A stretch of 64,000 nt of DNA, taken from contig DASXVS010000017.1 in assembly GCA_036504095.1 (NCBI GenBank), forward strand, positions 1 to 64,000, given 5' to 3'. This document shows positions 8,916 through 17,105 of the stretch, one piece after another (within the stretch, counting starts at the first letter, position 1; each line of letters opens with the position of its first letter). Below the pieces are notes generated by a model. That model made no database searches, was not told the origin of the DNA, and saw nothing but the letters and a program-made list of their open reading frames with translations. This stretch comes from Armatimonadota bacterium (GTDB lineage: Bacteria > Armatimonadota > DTGP01 > JAKQQT01). The translations under genes were made by a program, and so were the position numbers.

Positions 8916-10031
8916 ATGTTCACGAAAGCCAGTCGCTTTGTCCCGATCTTCGGCGCCCTTCTCATGGTGATGTCCATCGCCGTCCCCGCGCGCGCGGAAT
9001 TCTCGAAGGATGAGATCAAGATGGGCGAGGAAGCGGCCAAGGAGGTCGAGAAGGAGTCCAAACTCTGCAAGGACGAGGCTCTCACCAAACGCGTCAGCGA
9101 TATCGGCCAGTCCCTCGTCAAATCCCTCAACAGCCCCAAGGATGTCTACGTCTTCAAGGTACTGGATGAGAAAGACGTGAATGCCTTCGCGCTTCCCGGC
9201 GGCTTCGTCTATGTCTACAAGGGCCTGATCGACTCAGCGGAGTCCGATGACGAACTCGCCGGCGTGATGGCCCACGAAATCACCCACGCCGACCATCATC
9301 ACGCGAAGAAGATCATGAAGAAGTCCCAGCCATGGGACCTCGCGACGATGGCCGTTCTGCTTGCGGGGATCTTCTCGGGGAAGGATATCACCGCCCCCGC
9401 GCAGGTGATCGGCGTTCTCCAGACCAGCAAAATCAACGGCTATACGATCGACCTCGAGAAGGATGCGGACGCCGGCGGCATGAACTTGATGCTAAAGTCC
9501 AAGTACAACGCCGTGGGAATGCTGACCTTCATGGAACGCCTCGCGCGGACGGAACAGCATTCCGGCTCATCCGCCGTGGACCTCGGAATCTTCCGCACCC
9601 ACCCGTGGAGCGCGGACAGGGCCATCGCGCTGCGAAACGCGCTCGAAAAGGCCGGAGTGGATATCAACCGGCGGGCGGTCATGAAGTCATTGCGCGTAAC
9701 GGTGGAGCCCGTGAAGGATGTGGACGCTGCGGCCCTGGTGATGGACAATAAGACAGTGATCACCCTCGCGCCGGATGGCAAAACAGCGGCGCTTGACCGC
9801 GGCAAGGCCGCCGCACAACAACTGAACGACCTGTTGAACAAGGACTTGTCGGCGCGCGAAGTCTATGTCGCGAAAAACGGCACCGACATCGTCGCGCGAA
9901 ACCGCGTGGTCATCAGCGTGAATGACGCGGACGCCCGCCTGGCGAAATCGACGCCCGCCGCTGTGGCCGCGGAAGCGCGGAAAAAGGTTTTCAACGTACT
10001 CCTCAGCGAGTATCTTAGACTGAACACGTAG
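8916..10031 (+). CDS. Secreted M48-family zinc metalloprotease
   Basis: This 371-residue protein starts at the ATG at 8916, chosen for GAGG five bases upstream and an immediate signal peptide ending about ARA. The peptidase domain carries HEITH at residues 120-124, the HExxH zinc site of M48 peptidases, preceded by an ALPGG motif typical of the family. Family members of this size are periplasmic or exported, related to BepA/YcaL/LoiP, and act in envelope protein quality control. The C-terminal 130 residues have no recognised repeat. It stands alone in transcription order, followed by a two-armed repeat. Activity is well supported by motif; the substrate is unknown. Confidence 0.85.
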   Translation: MFTKASRFVPIFGALLMVMSIAVPARAEFSKDEIKMGEEAAKEVEKESKLCKDEALTKRVSDIGQSLVKSLNSPKDVYVFKVLDEKDVNAFALPGGFVYVYKGLIDSAESDDELAGVMAHEITHADHHHAKKIMKKSQPWDLATMAVLLAGIFSGKDITAPAQVIGVLQTSKINGYTIDLEKDADAGGMNLMLKSKYNAVGMLTFMERLARTEQHSGSSAVDLGIFRTHPWSADRAIALRNALEKAGVDINRRAVMKSLRVTVEPVKDVDAAALVMDNKTVITLAPDGKTAALDRGKAAAQQLNDLLNKDLSAREVYVAKNGTDIVARNRVVISVNDADARLAKSTPAAVAAEARKKVFNVLLSEYLRLNT

Positions 10032-10032
10032 T

Positions 10033-10110
10033 CGGCATCCGGCATCCGGCATTCAGCATCCCGGACGGGAAACGAAGCCTGAATGCTGGATGCTGAATCC
10101 TGAATGCTGA
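10033..10110. repeat. Two-armed heptad element upstream of the PKD gene
   Basis: The left arm is GGCATCC/GGCATTC units of 7 nt (10033-10061) and the right arm GCTGAAT/GCTGGAT units (10079-10110), approximate reverse complements. The right arm runs directly into the AAGGAG of the next gene. The 54741-54838 element uses the same unit. Confidence 0.8.
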
Positions 10111-10124
10111 CAAAGGAGACCACT

Positions 10125-11108
10125 TTGCGACGAAGTTTATGGATTGTCCCGGCCCTGGCTGCCACGATCGTTGCCGGTCCCGGGCGCGGCACGCAGGTGC
10201 TTGCGCCCGTATACAAGGGTCAGACCGCGCAGGAAGCCGGCATCGTGCTGGGAGGGTGGGGTAGCGGCTCCGCCACGGAGAGCAAAGACGAAGCCTTGAA
10301 CGGGGCGCGCTCGATTCTGGCTGCCACCGAGGGATACTACAGCGGCGCCCGCATCGATTTCATCAAGCCGCTGGACCTCAGCCGCTACGGTGGACAGAAC
10401 GGCGTCTCGATGCGCTTCAACATCAAGTTCAAGAGCAGCACGGGCGGGTCCACCGAGGCCGGCGGCCTCGCTCCCGGCGGCGGGTTCTTCCAGGGGATGC
10501 CAGCAGGGCCGCCGATGCCTGGCGGAATGCCGGGGGGTGTGCCGGGCCGCGGCTATACCGGTGTGACGGGGCAGGAAGAGGCGCCTCTCACCGTTGCTAC
10601 CCACGCGCTCCGGGTTGTCCTCTTCAGCGGGAATTCCCGGCTCGCAGCGGTGAATCTGCCGGTTGACCCCGAAATCAACTCGAACGGTTGGATCGGCGTG
10701 GACGCGCCGCTGGCCGCGTTCCACGGCTCCGGCGGAACAGCCGCTAAATGGGCCGACTTCAAGGTCAACCGCATGCTCCTCTTCGGCGACGCGACCGACT
10801 CGTTCTACATCGGCGATATCTCCATCGTTCAGATGGACCTGTCCATCACCGACGTATCCCTTGGCGAAGACCAGGAGATCGCCGTCGGCGATACCGCGGA
10901 ATTCACCGGCTCCGCGAACGGTGGCGCGGGCCTCAAGTTCAGTTGGGATTTCGACAGCGCCAACGGACTGAGCGAAGACGCCATCGGCCGGAAGGTCTCG
11001 TTCCGCTATCGCAAGGAGGGCACGTATACCGTTACCCTCACCGTCAGCGACCCCACCGGCGTGATGAAACCGGTCGTGAAGACCGCCACCGTAAAGGTCA
11101 ACGGCTGA
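10125..11108 (+). CDS. Secreted PKD-domain protein
   Basis: A TTG start at 10125 is chosen because AAGGAG (10113-10118) lies six bases before it; an ATG at 10104 is inside the repeat arm and lacks a binding site. The 327-residue product has a signal peptide, a central region with a Gly/Pro/Met-rich stretch at about 115-150 and a second beta-rich part. A C-terminal PKD-type domain (about 240-327) has the FSWDFDS and GTYTVTLTVSD signatures. PKD domains are non-catalytic beta-sandwich modules of exported proteins, usually for binding or spacing. No enzyme motif was seen. Surface or periplasmic location is inferred. Confidence 0.75.
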   Translation: MRRSLWIVPALAATIVAGPGRGTQVLAPVYKGQTAQEAGIVLGGWGSGSATESKDEALNGARSILAATEGYYSGARIDFIKPLDLSRYGGQNGVSMRFNIKFKSSTGGSTEAGGLAPGGGFFQGMPAGPPMPGGMPGGVPGRGYTGVTGQEEAPLTVATHALRVVLFSGNSRLAAVNLPVDPEINSNGWIGVDAPLAAFHGSGGTAAKWADFKVNRMLLFGDATDSFYIGDISIVQMDLSITDVSLGEDQEIAVGDTAEFTGSANGGAGLKFSWDFDSANGLSEDAIGRKVSFRYRKEGTYTVTLTVSDPTGVMKPVVKTATVKVNG

Positions 11109-11114
11109 AAAGAG

Positions 11115-11193
11115 AATGATGAATAATCAGCGATGAATGAAGTACGGGCGCGTCACCCGCAGCCGGCATTCATCGCTCGTCATTCATCATTGA
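11115..11193. repeat. Two-armed heptad element upstream of the UbiA-type gene
   Basis: The left arm (11115-11141) has GATGAAT units and the right arm (11167-11193) has CATTCAT units spaced by 7 nt. It fills nearly the whole gap between the PKD stop and the ATG at 11199. Confidence 0.75.
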
Positions 11194-11198
11194 TCCCC

Positions 11199-12101
11199 AT
11201 GCTCTTCGAACTGCTGCGCGCGGCGCGCCCTTACCAGTGGATCAAGAACCTGCTACTCTACGCGGGGTTTCTGTTTACGCTGGGCGCCGGACGGACATTG
11301 GCCGACTTCGGACGCGCGACCGCCGGGGTCGTGATCTTCTGCTGCCTGTCCGCGTCGGCCTATATCCTCAACGACCTGCTGGACGCGGAGGGCGACCGGC
11401 GCCACCCGGCCAAGCGTAATCGCCCGATCGCTTCCGGCCGGCTGTCCCCCGTGTCCGCGCTTGCCGCGGCGATCATCCTGGGGCTGCTGGGCCTCGCGGC
11501 GGCGTGGCTCATGGATCCGGGGTTCGGGCTCATCTCGAGCGTGTACCTGGCCCTCACGCTCGCGTACTCCACGTTTCTGAAGCGCGTTGTGCTGCTGGAT
11601 GTGATGGTGCTAGCCCTCGGCTACGTGGTGCGCGCCGTGGCAGGCGCGGTGATCATACACGTTCCGGCGTCGTTCTGGCTGGCCCTGTGTACGATGCTGC
11701 TGGCCCTGTTCATCGGATTGTGCAAACGCCGCGCGGAACTGTCCTCCAACAACCAGGGCGCTCCCATGCGCGAGGTGCTCGCAGAATACAGCCTTCCGCT
11801 GCTGGACCAGATGATCGGCGTCGTCACGTCCTCGGCGCTTCTCGCCTATTCCCTTTACACTTACTTCACGCCGACAAACACCGCCGCGGCCCCGGCGTGG
11901 AGGTTCGCGAACCACCTGCTCACCTTCACGATCCCATTCGTGGTCTACGGCATTTATCGCTACCTGTATCTCGTTTACCGGCGCAACGAGGGCGAATCAC
12001 CCGAAGCGCTGTTCCTCCACGACGGGCCTCTCCGCTACAACACGGCGCTCTGGGCGCTCGCCTGCGCGGTCGCCAGGCTTGCCGCCGGCCTGACGCACTG
12101 A
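11199..12101 (+). CDS. UbiA-type polyprenyl-phosphate phosphoribosyltransferase
   Basis: This 300-residue integral membrane protein starts at the ATG at 11199; an upstream ATG would read through the repeat arm. The N-terminus PYQWIKN resembles decaprenyl-phosphate phosphoribosyltransferases (DPPR synthase) rather than quinone prenyltransferases. The first Asp-rich Mg-binding motif NDLLDAEGD (about 57-66) and the downstream KRNRPIASG are clear. Several hydrophobic helices follow. DPPR synthase moves phosphoribose from PRPP to a polyprenyl phosphate, a first step to decaprenyl-phospho-arabinose in actinobacteria; related enzymes occur in phyla where the product is undefined. No DprE1/DprE2 partner is nearby, so the role stays inferred. 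Confidence 0.75.
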   Translation: MLFELLRAARPYQWIKNLLLYAGFLFTLGAGRTLADFGRATAGVVIFCCLSASAYILNDLLDAEGDRRHPAKRNRPIASGRLSPVSALAAAIILGLLGLAAAWLMDPGFGLISSVYLALTLAYSTFLKRVVLLDVMVLALGYVVRAVAGAVIIHVPASFWLALCTMLLALFIGLCKRRAELSSNNQGAPMREVLAEYSLPLLDQMIGVVTSSALLAYSLYTYFTPTNTAAAPAWRFANHLLTFTIPFVVYGIYRYLYLVYRRNEGESPEALFLHDGPLRYNTALWALACAVARLAAGLTH

Positions 12102-12107
12102 CCACCC

Positions 12108-12809
12108 ATGTCTGAATCCAAACTCACTCTCGTTACATACAACATCCATCACGCCGCGGGCATGGACCGCCGCATCTCCATCCCGCGCGTTTCAGGCGTC
12201 CTCAAGGATACGGACGCCGACGTGGTGTGCCTGCAGGAGGTGGACTGCCGCGTCGTCCGCTCGCGGAGATCCCATCAGCCGCGCTTGTTGGCGAAGGCGC
12301 TGGGCATGAAGGCCGTATTCGGCGCGACACTCAAGTGGCCCCTCGGAGCGGGGTACGGAAATCTTGCCCTGTCGCGCCTGCCGCTCATCGCCGCGCACAC
12401 GCACCATCTTCCGCTGGGGGAGGAGCCGCGTGGCATTGTCGAGATGCACGTACAAGCGCCGTTTGGGCCTATCGCGATTTTCGGCACCCACTGGGGGCTG
12501 TCCGAGGAAGAGCGAGCGGAGCAGGCCGAGGCGACTGCACGCTTCATCCGCCATGCCAAGCTCCCTGCACTGCTGGCCGGCGATCTCAACGAAGGCCCGG
12601 ACGGACGCGCCCACGCCGTCCTGACCGCCGCCGGGCTAACGCGCCTCGGCACCTCCGATCCGACCTTTCCCGCGGATGACCCGGCCGCCTGCATCGACCA
12701 CGTCTACGGCACGCAGCAGTGGCGCGTCGAGGAAACGTACGCCATCCCGTCGCTAGCGTCCGACCACCGCCCCGTGGTCGTGGAATTGCGGTTCGTTCAG
12801 GGTGTGTGA
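12108..12809 (+). CDS. Endonuclease/exonuclease/phosphatase (EEP) family hydrolase
   Basis: This 233-residue protein begins seven bases after the UbiA-type stop, so the two are probably co-transcribed. The family motifs appear in order: TYNIHH (Asn), LQEVD (metal Glu), GTHWGL (His), GDLNE (Asp/Asn) and the terminal SDHRPV. These residues build the metal-dependent phosphodiesterase site shared by DNase I, Mg-dependent sphingomyelinase and inositol phosphatases. No signal peptide is seen, so a cytosolic enzyme is likely. Small single-domain members like this cannot be assigned a substrate by sequence. Its neighbour hints at lipid-linked phosphodiester turnover, but that is inference. Confidence 0.82.
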   Translation: MSESKLTLVTYNIHHAAGMDRRISIPRVSGVLKDTDADVVCLQEVDCRVVRSRRSHQPRLLAKALGMKAVFGATLKWPLGAGYGNLALSRLPLIAAHTHHLPLGEEPRGIVEMHVQAPFGPIAIFGTHWGLSEEERAEQAEATARFIRHAKLPALLAGDLNEGPDGRAHAVLTAAGLTRLGTSDPTFPADDPAACIDHVYGTQQWRVEETYAIPSLASDHRPVVVELRFVQGV

Positions 12810-12902
12810 ACGTGCGCTTGCCGCCAAAGTGAAACTTCCAGGGGCCCGCCGGCGTAACGCTGAGTGATAGCTGTTTCGGCCGAGGTCTATGGAGGTACTA
12901 TT

Positions 12903-13166
12903 ATGGGAGAGTTCCTGTTTGGATTGGCGGAGTTTCTGGCGCTGATAGTCTTCATCGTGGCGTTGGTCCAGGGCAAGGGCTTCTGGAATGCGGTCCGGAT
13001 GGGTGTCGGCGTGCTCATTCTGGGCGTCGTTGCCGTTCTCGTCCTCGGGCTTCTGGGTTTCGCCTTCAGGCTGACGATGGGCCTGCTCACGCTGGCGCTT
13101 TGGGGAATCGTGATATACGCCATCGTGGTCTTCCTTGCGAAGGCTCTTCGCGGCGCCGAGATGTAG
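12903..13166 (+). CDS. Small hydrophobic membrane protein
   Basis: An 87-residue protein with a strong GGAGG seven bases before the ATG at 12903. It is almost entirely hydrophobic, with about three membrane-spanning stretches broken by a QGKGFWNAVR loop and ending in KALRGAEM. No family was recognised. It lies about 90 bp upstream of another small membrane protein in the same direction. Confidence 0.6.
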   Translation: MGEFLFGLAEFLALIVFIVALVQGKGFWNAVRMGVGVLILGVVAVLVLGLLGFAFRLTMGLLTLALWGIVIYAIVVFLAKALRGAEM

Positions 13167-13250
13167 CGCTTCAGGCTCCGGTTTCCGCGCGGGCCGAGCG
13201 ATGGAACTGTCGCTCGGCCCGCATTGACGTGACGGGGTGGAGGGTGGCCG

Positions 13251-13589
13251 ATGCTGGCGATTCTCGGGGCGTACGTGGCGATTGGGGGCCTGTTCGCCAT
13301 GCTCGGCATCCCCATGGCGGCGAGACGCGTCCCGCCGAACGCGTGGTACGGACTGCGGGTTCAAAAGACTCTGAAGCCGGGCAATGAGCGGATCTGGTAC
13401 GAGGCCAACGCGTACTGCGGCCGGCTGATGATCTGGGCGGGCGCGATCACGGCGATTTGCGCGGTGGCGCTCCGGTTCGTGAAGGGCCTTTCCCTTGACG
13501 CTTACTCCCTCGACTGCACGGCCGTAATGCTGGCGGGCCTCGCCATGATGATCATCCTGAGTTTCAGATACCTGGCAACATTGAAATGA
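13251..13589 (+). CDS. SdpI-family small membrane protein
   Basis: This 112-residue protein carries the family signature PPNAWYGLRVQKTL near residues 28-41, followed by a WYEANAYCGR segment and two hydrophobic helices. SdpI of Bacillus subtilis is the immunity protein for the SdpC toxin, but many relatives in other phyla lack any toxin partner. Here no toxin gene is evident. Its stop overlaps the ATG of cobO by four bases, so the two are translationally coupled. Family call is good; immunity role is not supported by context. Confidence 0.75.
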   Translation: MLAILGAYVAIGGLFAMLGIPMAARRVPPNAWYGLRVQKTLKPGNERIWYEANAYCGRLMIWAGAITAICAVALRFVKGLSLDAYSLDCTAVMLAGLAMMIILSFRYLATLK

Positions 13590-14152
13590 GCACAGATCCC
13601 CCATCCCCCATACCCGGTCCCCCATCCTCCACCCCCGCCGGGCTTTTCATCGTCTACACGGGAAACGGTAAGGGCAAGACCAGCGCGGCGCTCGGCATCG
13701 TGCTACGGATGATGGGTCGGGGAATGCGCGCCTGCATGCTCCAGTTCATCAAGAAGAAGAGCCTCAGGGCCGCGGAGAACCGCTTTGGCGAGGCGATGGG
13801 CGTGGAGATCGTCGGGCTTGGCGACGGTTTCACGTGGGTCGCCCGCGATGACAACGCGTCCAACGAGGCGCTGGCGCGGGAAGGCTGGCAGATCTGTAAG
13901 GACCGCATCAACAGCGGCGAATACCACGTGGTCATCCTGGACGAGATTACCTATCCCATCACGTTCGGCTGGCTGCCGGTGGAGGACGTCCTCGAGACGA
14001 TCCGCGCCCGTCCTCGAGGCCTGCATATCGTGATCACCGGGCGTGACGCGCACCCCGCGCTCATCGAGGCCGCCGATCTCGTGACGGAAATGCGCGAAAT
14101 CAAGCACCCCTACCAGCGCGGCGTGCCACCCCAGAAGGGAATCGACGTCTAA
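13586..14152 (+). CDS. cobO: Corrinoid adenosyltransferase (CobO/BtuR type)
   Basis: This 188-residue cytosolic enzyme transfers the adenosyl group of ATP to the cobalt of cob(I)alamin or cobyrinic acid a,c-diamide. The P-loop TGNGKGKTS (about residues 25-33), the LDEI Walker-B-like segment and the final HPYQRGVPPQKGI region match the CobA/CobO/BtuR family at its usual length. The first 17 residues are Ser/Pro-rich and are encoded by a one-armed heptad repeat, so the family-like protein begins about residue 18. The gene overlaps the SdpI-family gene by four bases. No other cobalamin genes are in the window. Confidence 0.9.
   Translation: MSTDPPSPIPGPPSSTPAGLFIVYTGNGKGKTSAALGIVLRMMGRGMRACMLQFIKKKSLRAAENRFGEAMGVEIVGLGDGFTWVARDDNASNEALAREGWQICKDRINSGEYHVVILDEITYPITFGWLPVEDVLETIRARPRGLHIVITGRDAHPALIEAADLVTEMREIKHPYQRGVPPQKGIDV
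13596..13634. repeat. One-armed heptad repeat in the 5' end of cobO
   Basis: About five imperfect copies of ATCCCCC at 7-nt spacing. No complementary second arm follows. It encodes the Ser/Pro-rich N-terminus of CobO. Confidence 0.6.
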
Positions 14153-14308
14153 GTGATTACGGCGGCGCTTCGGCGGCGCTTGCCGTCATCGTGTGTTCGT
14201 CATGGTGGGTGTTCGCGCTAACCTGTAACCAAGGATGGACAAATCGGATTAGAGCGCGCGGGCCGGTATGCTGGGCCCCGCGCCGGCACTCTACAAAGGA
14301 CTCCCGGG

Positions 14309-15985
14309 ATGAACCGTCGCTGTTTTACTATGCTGGCAGCAGCATTCATTGCTAACTCTGTTCATGCGGACACGACAGTGCCCCCACCGCTCCGTTGCCG
14401 CGTGTCCCCCTCCGGTGAGCTCCTTCTCCGCTATTCCCGCGGAGAGATCGATCTCCCCGGTATCTGGTCCAAACCCGTGGTGCGCCCCCGTCTGAGCCTG
14501 CTGGGGCGCGGGGGGAAGTCCGGCGACCAGCGGATCAACGACGCGGAAAAAGACCTGGCCCAGTTGCGTGACGCTCCGCAGGCTCCCTCGACCACGCAGA
14601 GCTCAACCAGTATCGCCGTGAGCGGGAGGAACATTGTTGCCGGGTACAACGACAGCGCCGCGCTGAGCAGCGTGTCCCGCTCGATGAACGGATACAGTTT
14701 CTCCATGGACGGAGGCGTTACCTGGACCGACGGCGGCGGGGTTCCGTCCGCGCCGGGTACGGTGAGCGTCGGCGATCCGTCCGTGGTCGTGAACCGGGCC
14801 GGCGTGTTCTACTACGCCTCCATGGTACTCGATTACAACGGCCCCGATGGGGGGCGCGCCGTAATCGCCGTTTCCCGCTCCACAAACGGAGGGCGCACCT
14901 TCGGCAACCCGGTGACCGTCAACGCGGGCAGCCTGCCGCTGAATACCTCCAGGCAGCAGGCGAGTGATGTCGTACAGTCGTTAAGTGACAAGGAAGAAAT
15001 CGCCGTGGACACATCGGGCGGCCCGCGCGACGGCACGCTCTACGTCGCCTGGAACCAGTACATTTCGACCACCTATTCCAACGCCGTGCGGAGCACTACG
15101 TCGCGCATCATGATGGCGCATTCACATGACGGCGGCGCCTCCTGGAGCGCGGCCGTGCCCGTATCCACCCTTCATTACCAGACGGAATACTACGGCTACT
15201 CCAGCGGTTCGTATGTTTCCGGCGCGGCGCCGGCGGTGGGGCCGTCGGGAGAGGTCTACTGCGCCTGGGAGGAAACCCAGGCAGCGACTCCCACCGGCAC
15301 GCAGTACATTTCGCGGAGCGATGACGGTGGGGCCACGTTTGCGCTCAGCAGCCAGATGGTGGCCGCGGTGAACCGTATCGGCAACGCCACGGAAGGTGTT
15401 CTCGCGGGCGGCCCGCGCACAAACGAATTCCCGTCGGTGGGCGTGGACGGGCATACCGGCGTCGTCTACATGGCTTACGCATCGGCGCCCACAATGTTTC
15501 CCGGCGACGCCACGATTCCCTGCAGTTCCGATCGGTCTAACGTCTACCTCATCCGCTCGCTGGACCAGGGGCGCACGTGGTCGGGTCCGCTCCGCCTGAA
15601 CGATGACAAAACACTGAACGATCAGTTCTTCCCGGCGCTCACGGTCACGGCCGCCGGCGTGATCGGCGTGGCATGGTACGATCGCCGCAACGACCCGTAT
15701 AACCAGAGGTTTGATGTCTACCTGGCCCAATCGCGCGACGGGGGAAAGACGTTTGGGGCGAACCGCCGGGTAAACACCGTCGCGTCGCCTCTTCCACAGG
15801 TCAACCCCAATTTTGACCCCATGATCGCCGCGAACTACATGGGTGACTACATCGGGATCGCCACGGACGGCCTGTCGTTCCACATCGCATGGGGCGACAA
15901 TCGCGACGTACTGAACTCAACGTCCTACGGCCCGCGTCCCGACCCCGACATTTACTACGCTTCCAGCGCCGTTGCCGGGAGGTGA
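14309..15985 (+). CDS. Secreted Asp-box (BNR) beta-propeller protein, sialidase-like
   Basis: This 558-residue protein has a signal peptide ending near VHA and an AAGGA site before the ATG. Six Asp-box motifs of the S-x-D-x-G-x-T-W type are spread through it (for example SMDGGVTW, SHDGGASW, SLDQGRTW, SRDGGKTF), implying a six-bladed propeller. Exo-alpha-sialidases and many exported glycan-binding or glycoside-processing proteins use this fold. I could not identify the arginine triad of true sialidases, so enzymatic activity is uncertain. It stands alone between cobO and an ABC ATPase gene. An upstream gap of 156 bp holds no other gene. Confidence 0.75.
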   Translation: MNRRCFTMLAAAFIANSVHADTTVPPPLRCRVSPSGELLLRYSRGEIDLPGIWSKPVVRPRLSLLGRGGKSGDQRINDAEKDLAQLRDAPQAPSTTQSSTSIAVSGRNIVAGYNDSAALSSVSRSMNGYSFSMDGGVTWTDGGGVPSAPGTVSVGDPSVVVNRAGVFYYASMVLDYNGPDGGRAVIAVSRSTNGGRTFGNPVTVNAGSLPLNTSRQQASDVVQSLSDKEEIAVDTSGGPRDGTLYVAWNQYISTTYSNAVRSTTSRIMMAHSHDGGASWSAAVPVSTLHYQTEYYGYSSGSYVSGAAPAVGPSGEVYCAWEETQAATPTGTQYISRSDDGGATFALSSQMVAAVNRIGNATEGVLAGGPRTNEFPSVGVDGHTGVVYMAYASAPTMFPGDATIPCSSDRSNVYLIRSLDQGRTWSGPLRLNDDKTLNDQFFPALTVTAAGVIGVAWYDRRNDPYNQRFDVYLAQSRDGGKTFGANRRVNTVASPLPQVNPNFDPMIAANYMGDYIGIATDGLSFHIAWGDNRDVLNSTSYGPRPDPDIYYASSAVAGR

Positions 15986-16078
15986 TGGCGGCATCGGAAC
16001 CATCGGGCGCCGCGGGGCGGGCAATGTCTACAATGGGCATGTCCGCCTATGCCCTGACCTGACCCTGAAACCCCGCCC

Positions 16079-17098
16079 ATGCCCGTCATCCAGGTAACCG
16101 AACTCACCAAGACGTTCTACAACACCAAGCGCGCCTCCGGCTTCGGCGGGGCAGTGCGCAGCCTGTTTTCACGTCAGAAGACGGCGGTCACCGCGGTGGA
16201 TAGCGTATCCTTCGAGATCGAGCAGGGCGAACTGGTCGGTTTCCTCGGCCCCAACGGCGCCGGGAAGACAACGACACTCAAGATGCTCACTGGCATCGTG
16301 TTTCCAACGTCCGGGAAGGCGACGGTCCTGGGCTACACCCCGTGGGAGCGCCGCCAGCCGTTCCAGCGTCAGATTTCACTGGTGATGGGGCAGAAGAACC
16401 AGTTGTGGTGGGATCTCCCGGCGTCGGAGTCGTTCCTCCTGCTGCGCGAGATCTACGAAGTGCCGCACGCGCAGTGCAAGGCCACGCTGGACCAACTGAC
16501 CGAGCTTTTGGATGTGGGCCGTCTCCTGACCACGCAGGTGCGCAAGCTCAGCCTCGGCGAGCGCATGAAACTCGAACTCATCGCCGCCCTGCTCCACAGC
16601 CCGCGCGTTTTGTTCCTCGACGAGCCGACCATCGGCCTGGACGTTGTCTCTCAGAAGCGCATCCGCGAGTTCATCAAGGAGTACAACCGGTCGCAGGAAA
16701 CCACGATCATCCTCACCAGCCATTACATGGACGACATCCAGGAGTTGTGCGAAAAGGTCGTCATCATCGACCACGGGCGGGTGGTCTTCGCCGACCGCCT
16801 GGCCGTCCTGGTGGATCGGTACAGCCACACCAAGCTGCTGAAACTCAAGTTCCTCACAACCGTGGAGCGCGTGGACGTGGAGCGGTTTGGCGAAGTGTGC
16901 GAGTTCGACGGCGTGTCTATGACGTTGGAGGTCCCCCGCGAAAAGAGCACCAAAGTCGCTGCGGCCGTGCTGGACGCGCTTCCGGTTGCCGATATCACCA
17001 TCGAAGAGATGGGCGCCGAAGAAGTCATCCGCAACCTGTTCCAGGGCAAGCAGGATTCGGGATTCGGGATTCAGGATTCGACCGCTGATCCCGTGTGA
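16079..17098 (+). CDS. ABC transporter ATP-binding protein, ABC-2 export type
   Basis: This 339-residue ATPase has Walker A GPNGAGKTT (about 57-65), a Q-loop in GQKNQLWWD, the signature LSLGE (about 157) and Walker B LFLDEPT (about 178). The H-loop is SHYMDD. The insert QKNQLWWDLPA is typical of ATPases that pair with ABC-2/DUF990 permeases. A C-terminal regulatory region of about 100 residues follows. No permease gene is adjacent on either side, which is unusual. The last residues (QDSGFGIQDS) are encoded by a one-armed heptad repeat, suggesting the original end and perhaps following genes were altered. Cargo unknown. Confidence 0.88.
   Translation: MPVIQVTELTKTFYNTKRASGFGGAVRSLFSRQKTAVTAVDSVSFEIEQGELVGFLGPNGAGKTTTLKMLTGIVFPTSGKATVLGYTPWERRQPFQRQISLVMGQKNQLWWDLPASESFLLLREIYEVPHAQCKATLDQLTELLDVGRLLTTQVRKLSLGERMKLELIAALLHSPRVLFLDEPTIGLDVVSQKRIREFIKEYNRSQETTIILTSHYMDDIQELCEKVVIIDHGRVVFADRLAVLVDRYSHTKLLKLKFLTTVERVDVERFGEVCEFDGVSMTLEVPREKSTKVAAAVLDALPVADITIEEMGAEEVIRNLFQGKQDSGFGIQDSTADPV
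17052..17083. repeat. One-armed heptad repeat in the 3' end of the ABC ATPase gene
   Basis: Four copies of GGATTCG/GGATTCA at exact 7-nt spacing encode the last residues before the stop. No second arm is seen. Confidence 0.65.
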
Positions 17099-17105
17099 GG
17101 TGCAT

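Noticed and set aside
10033-10110. Heptad arms as a CRISPR array
   Set aside because: Units are 7 nt without spacers and arms are inverted; no cas genes are present.
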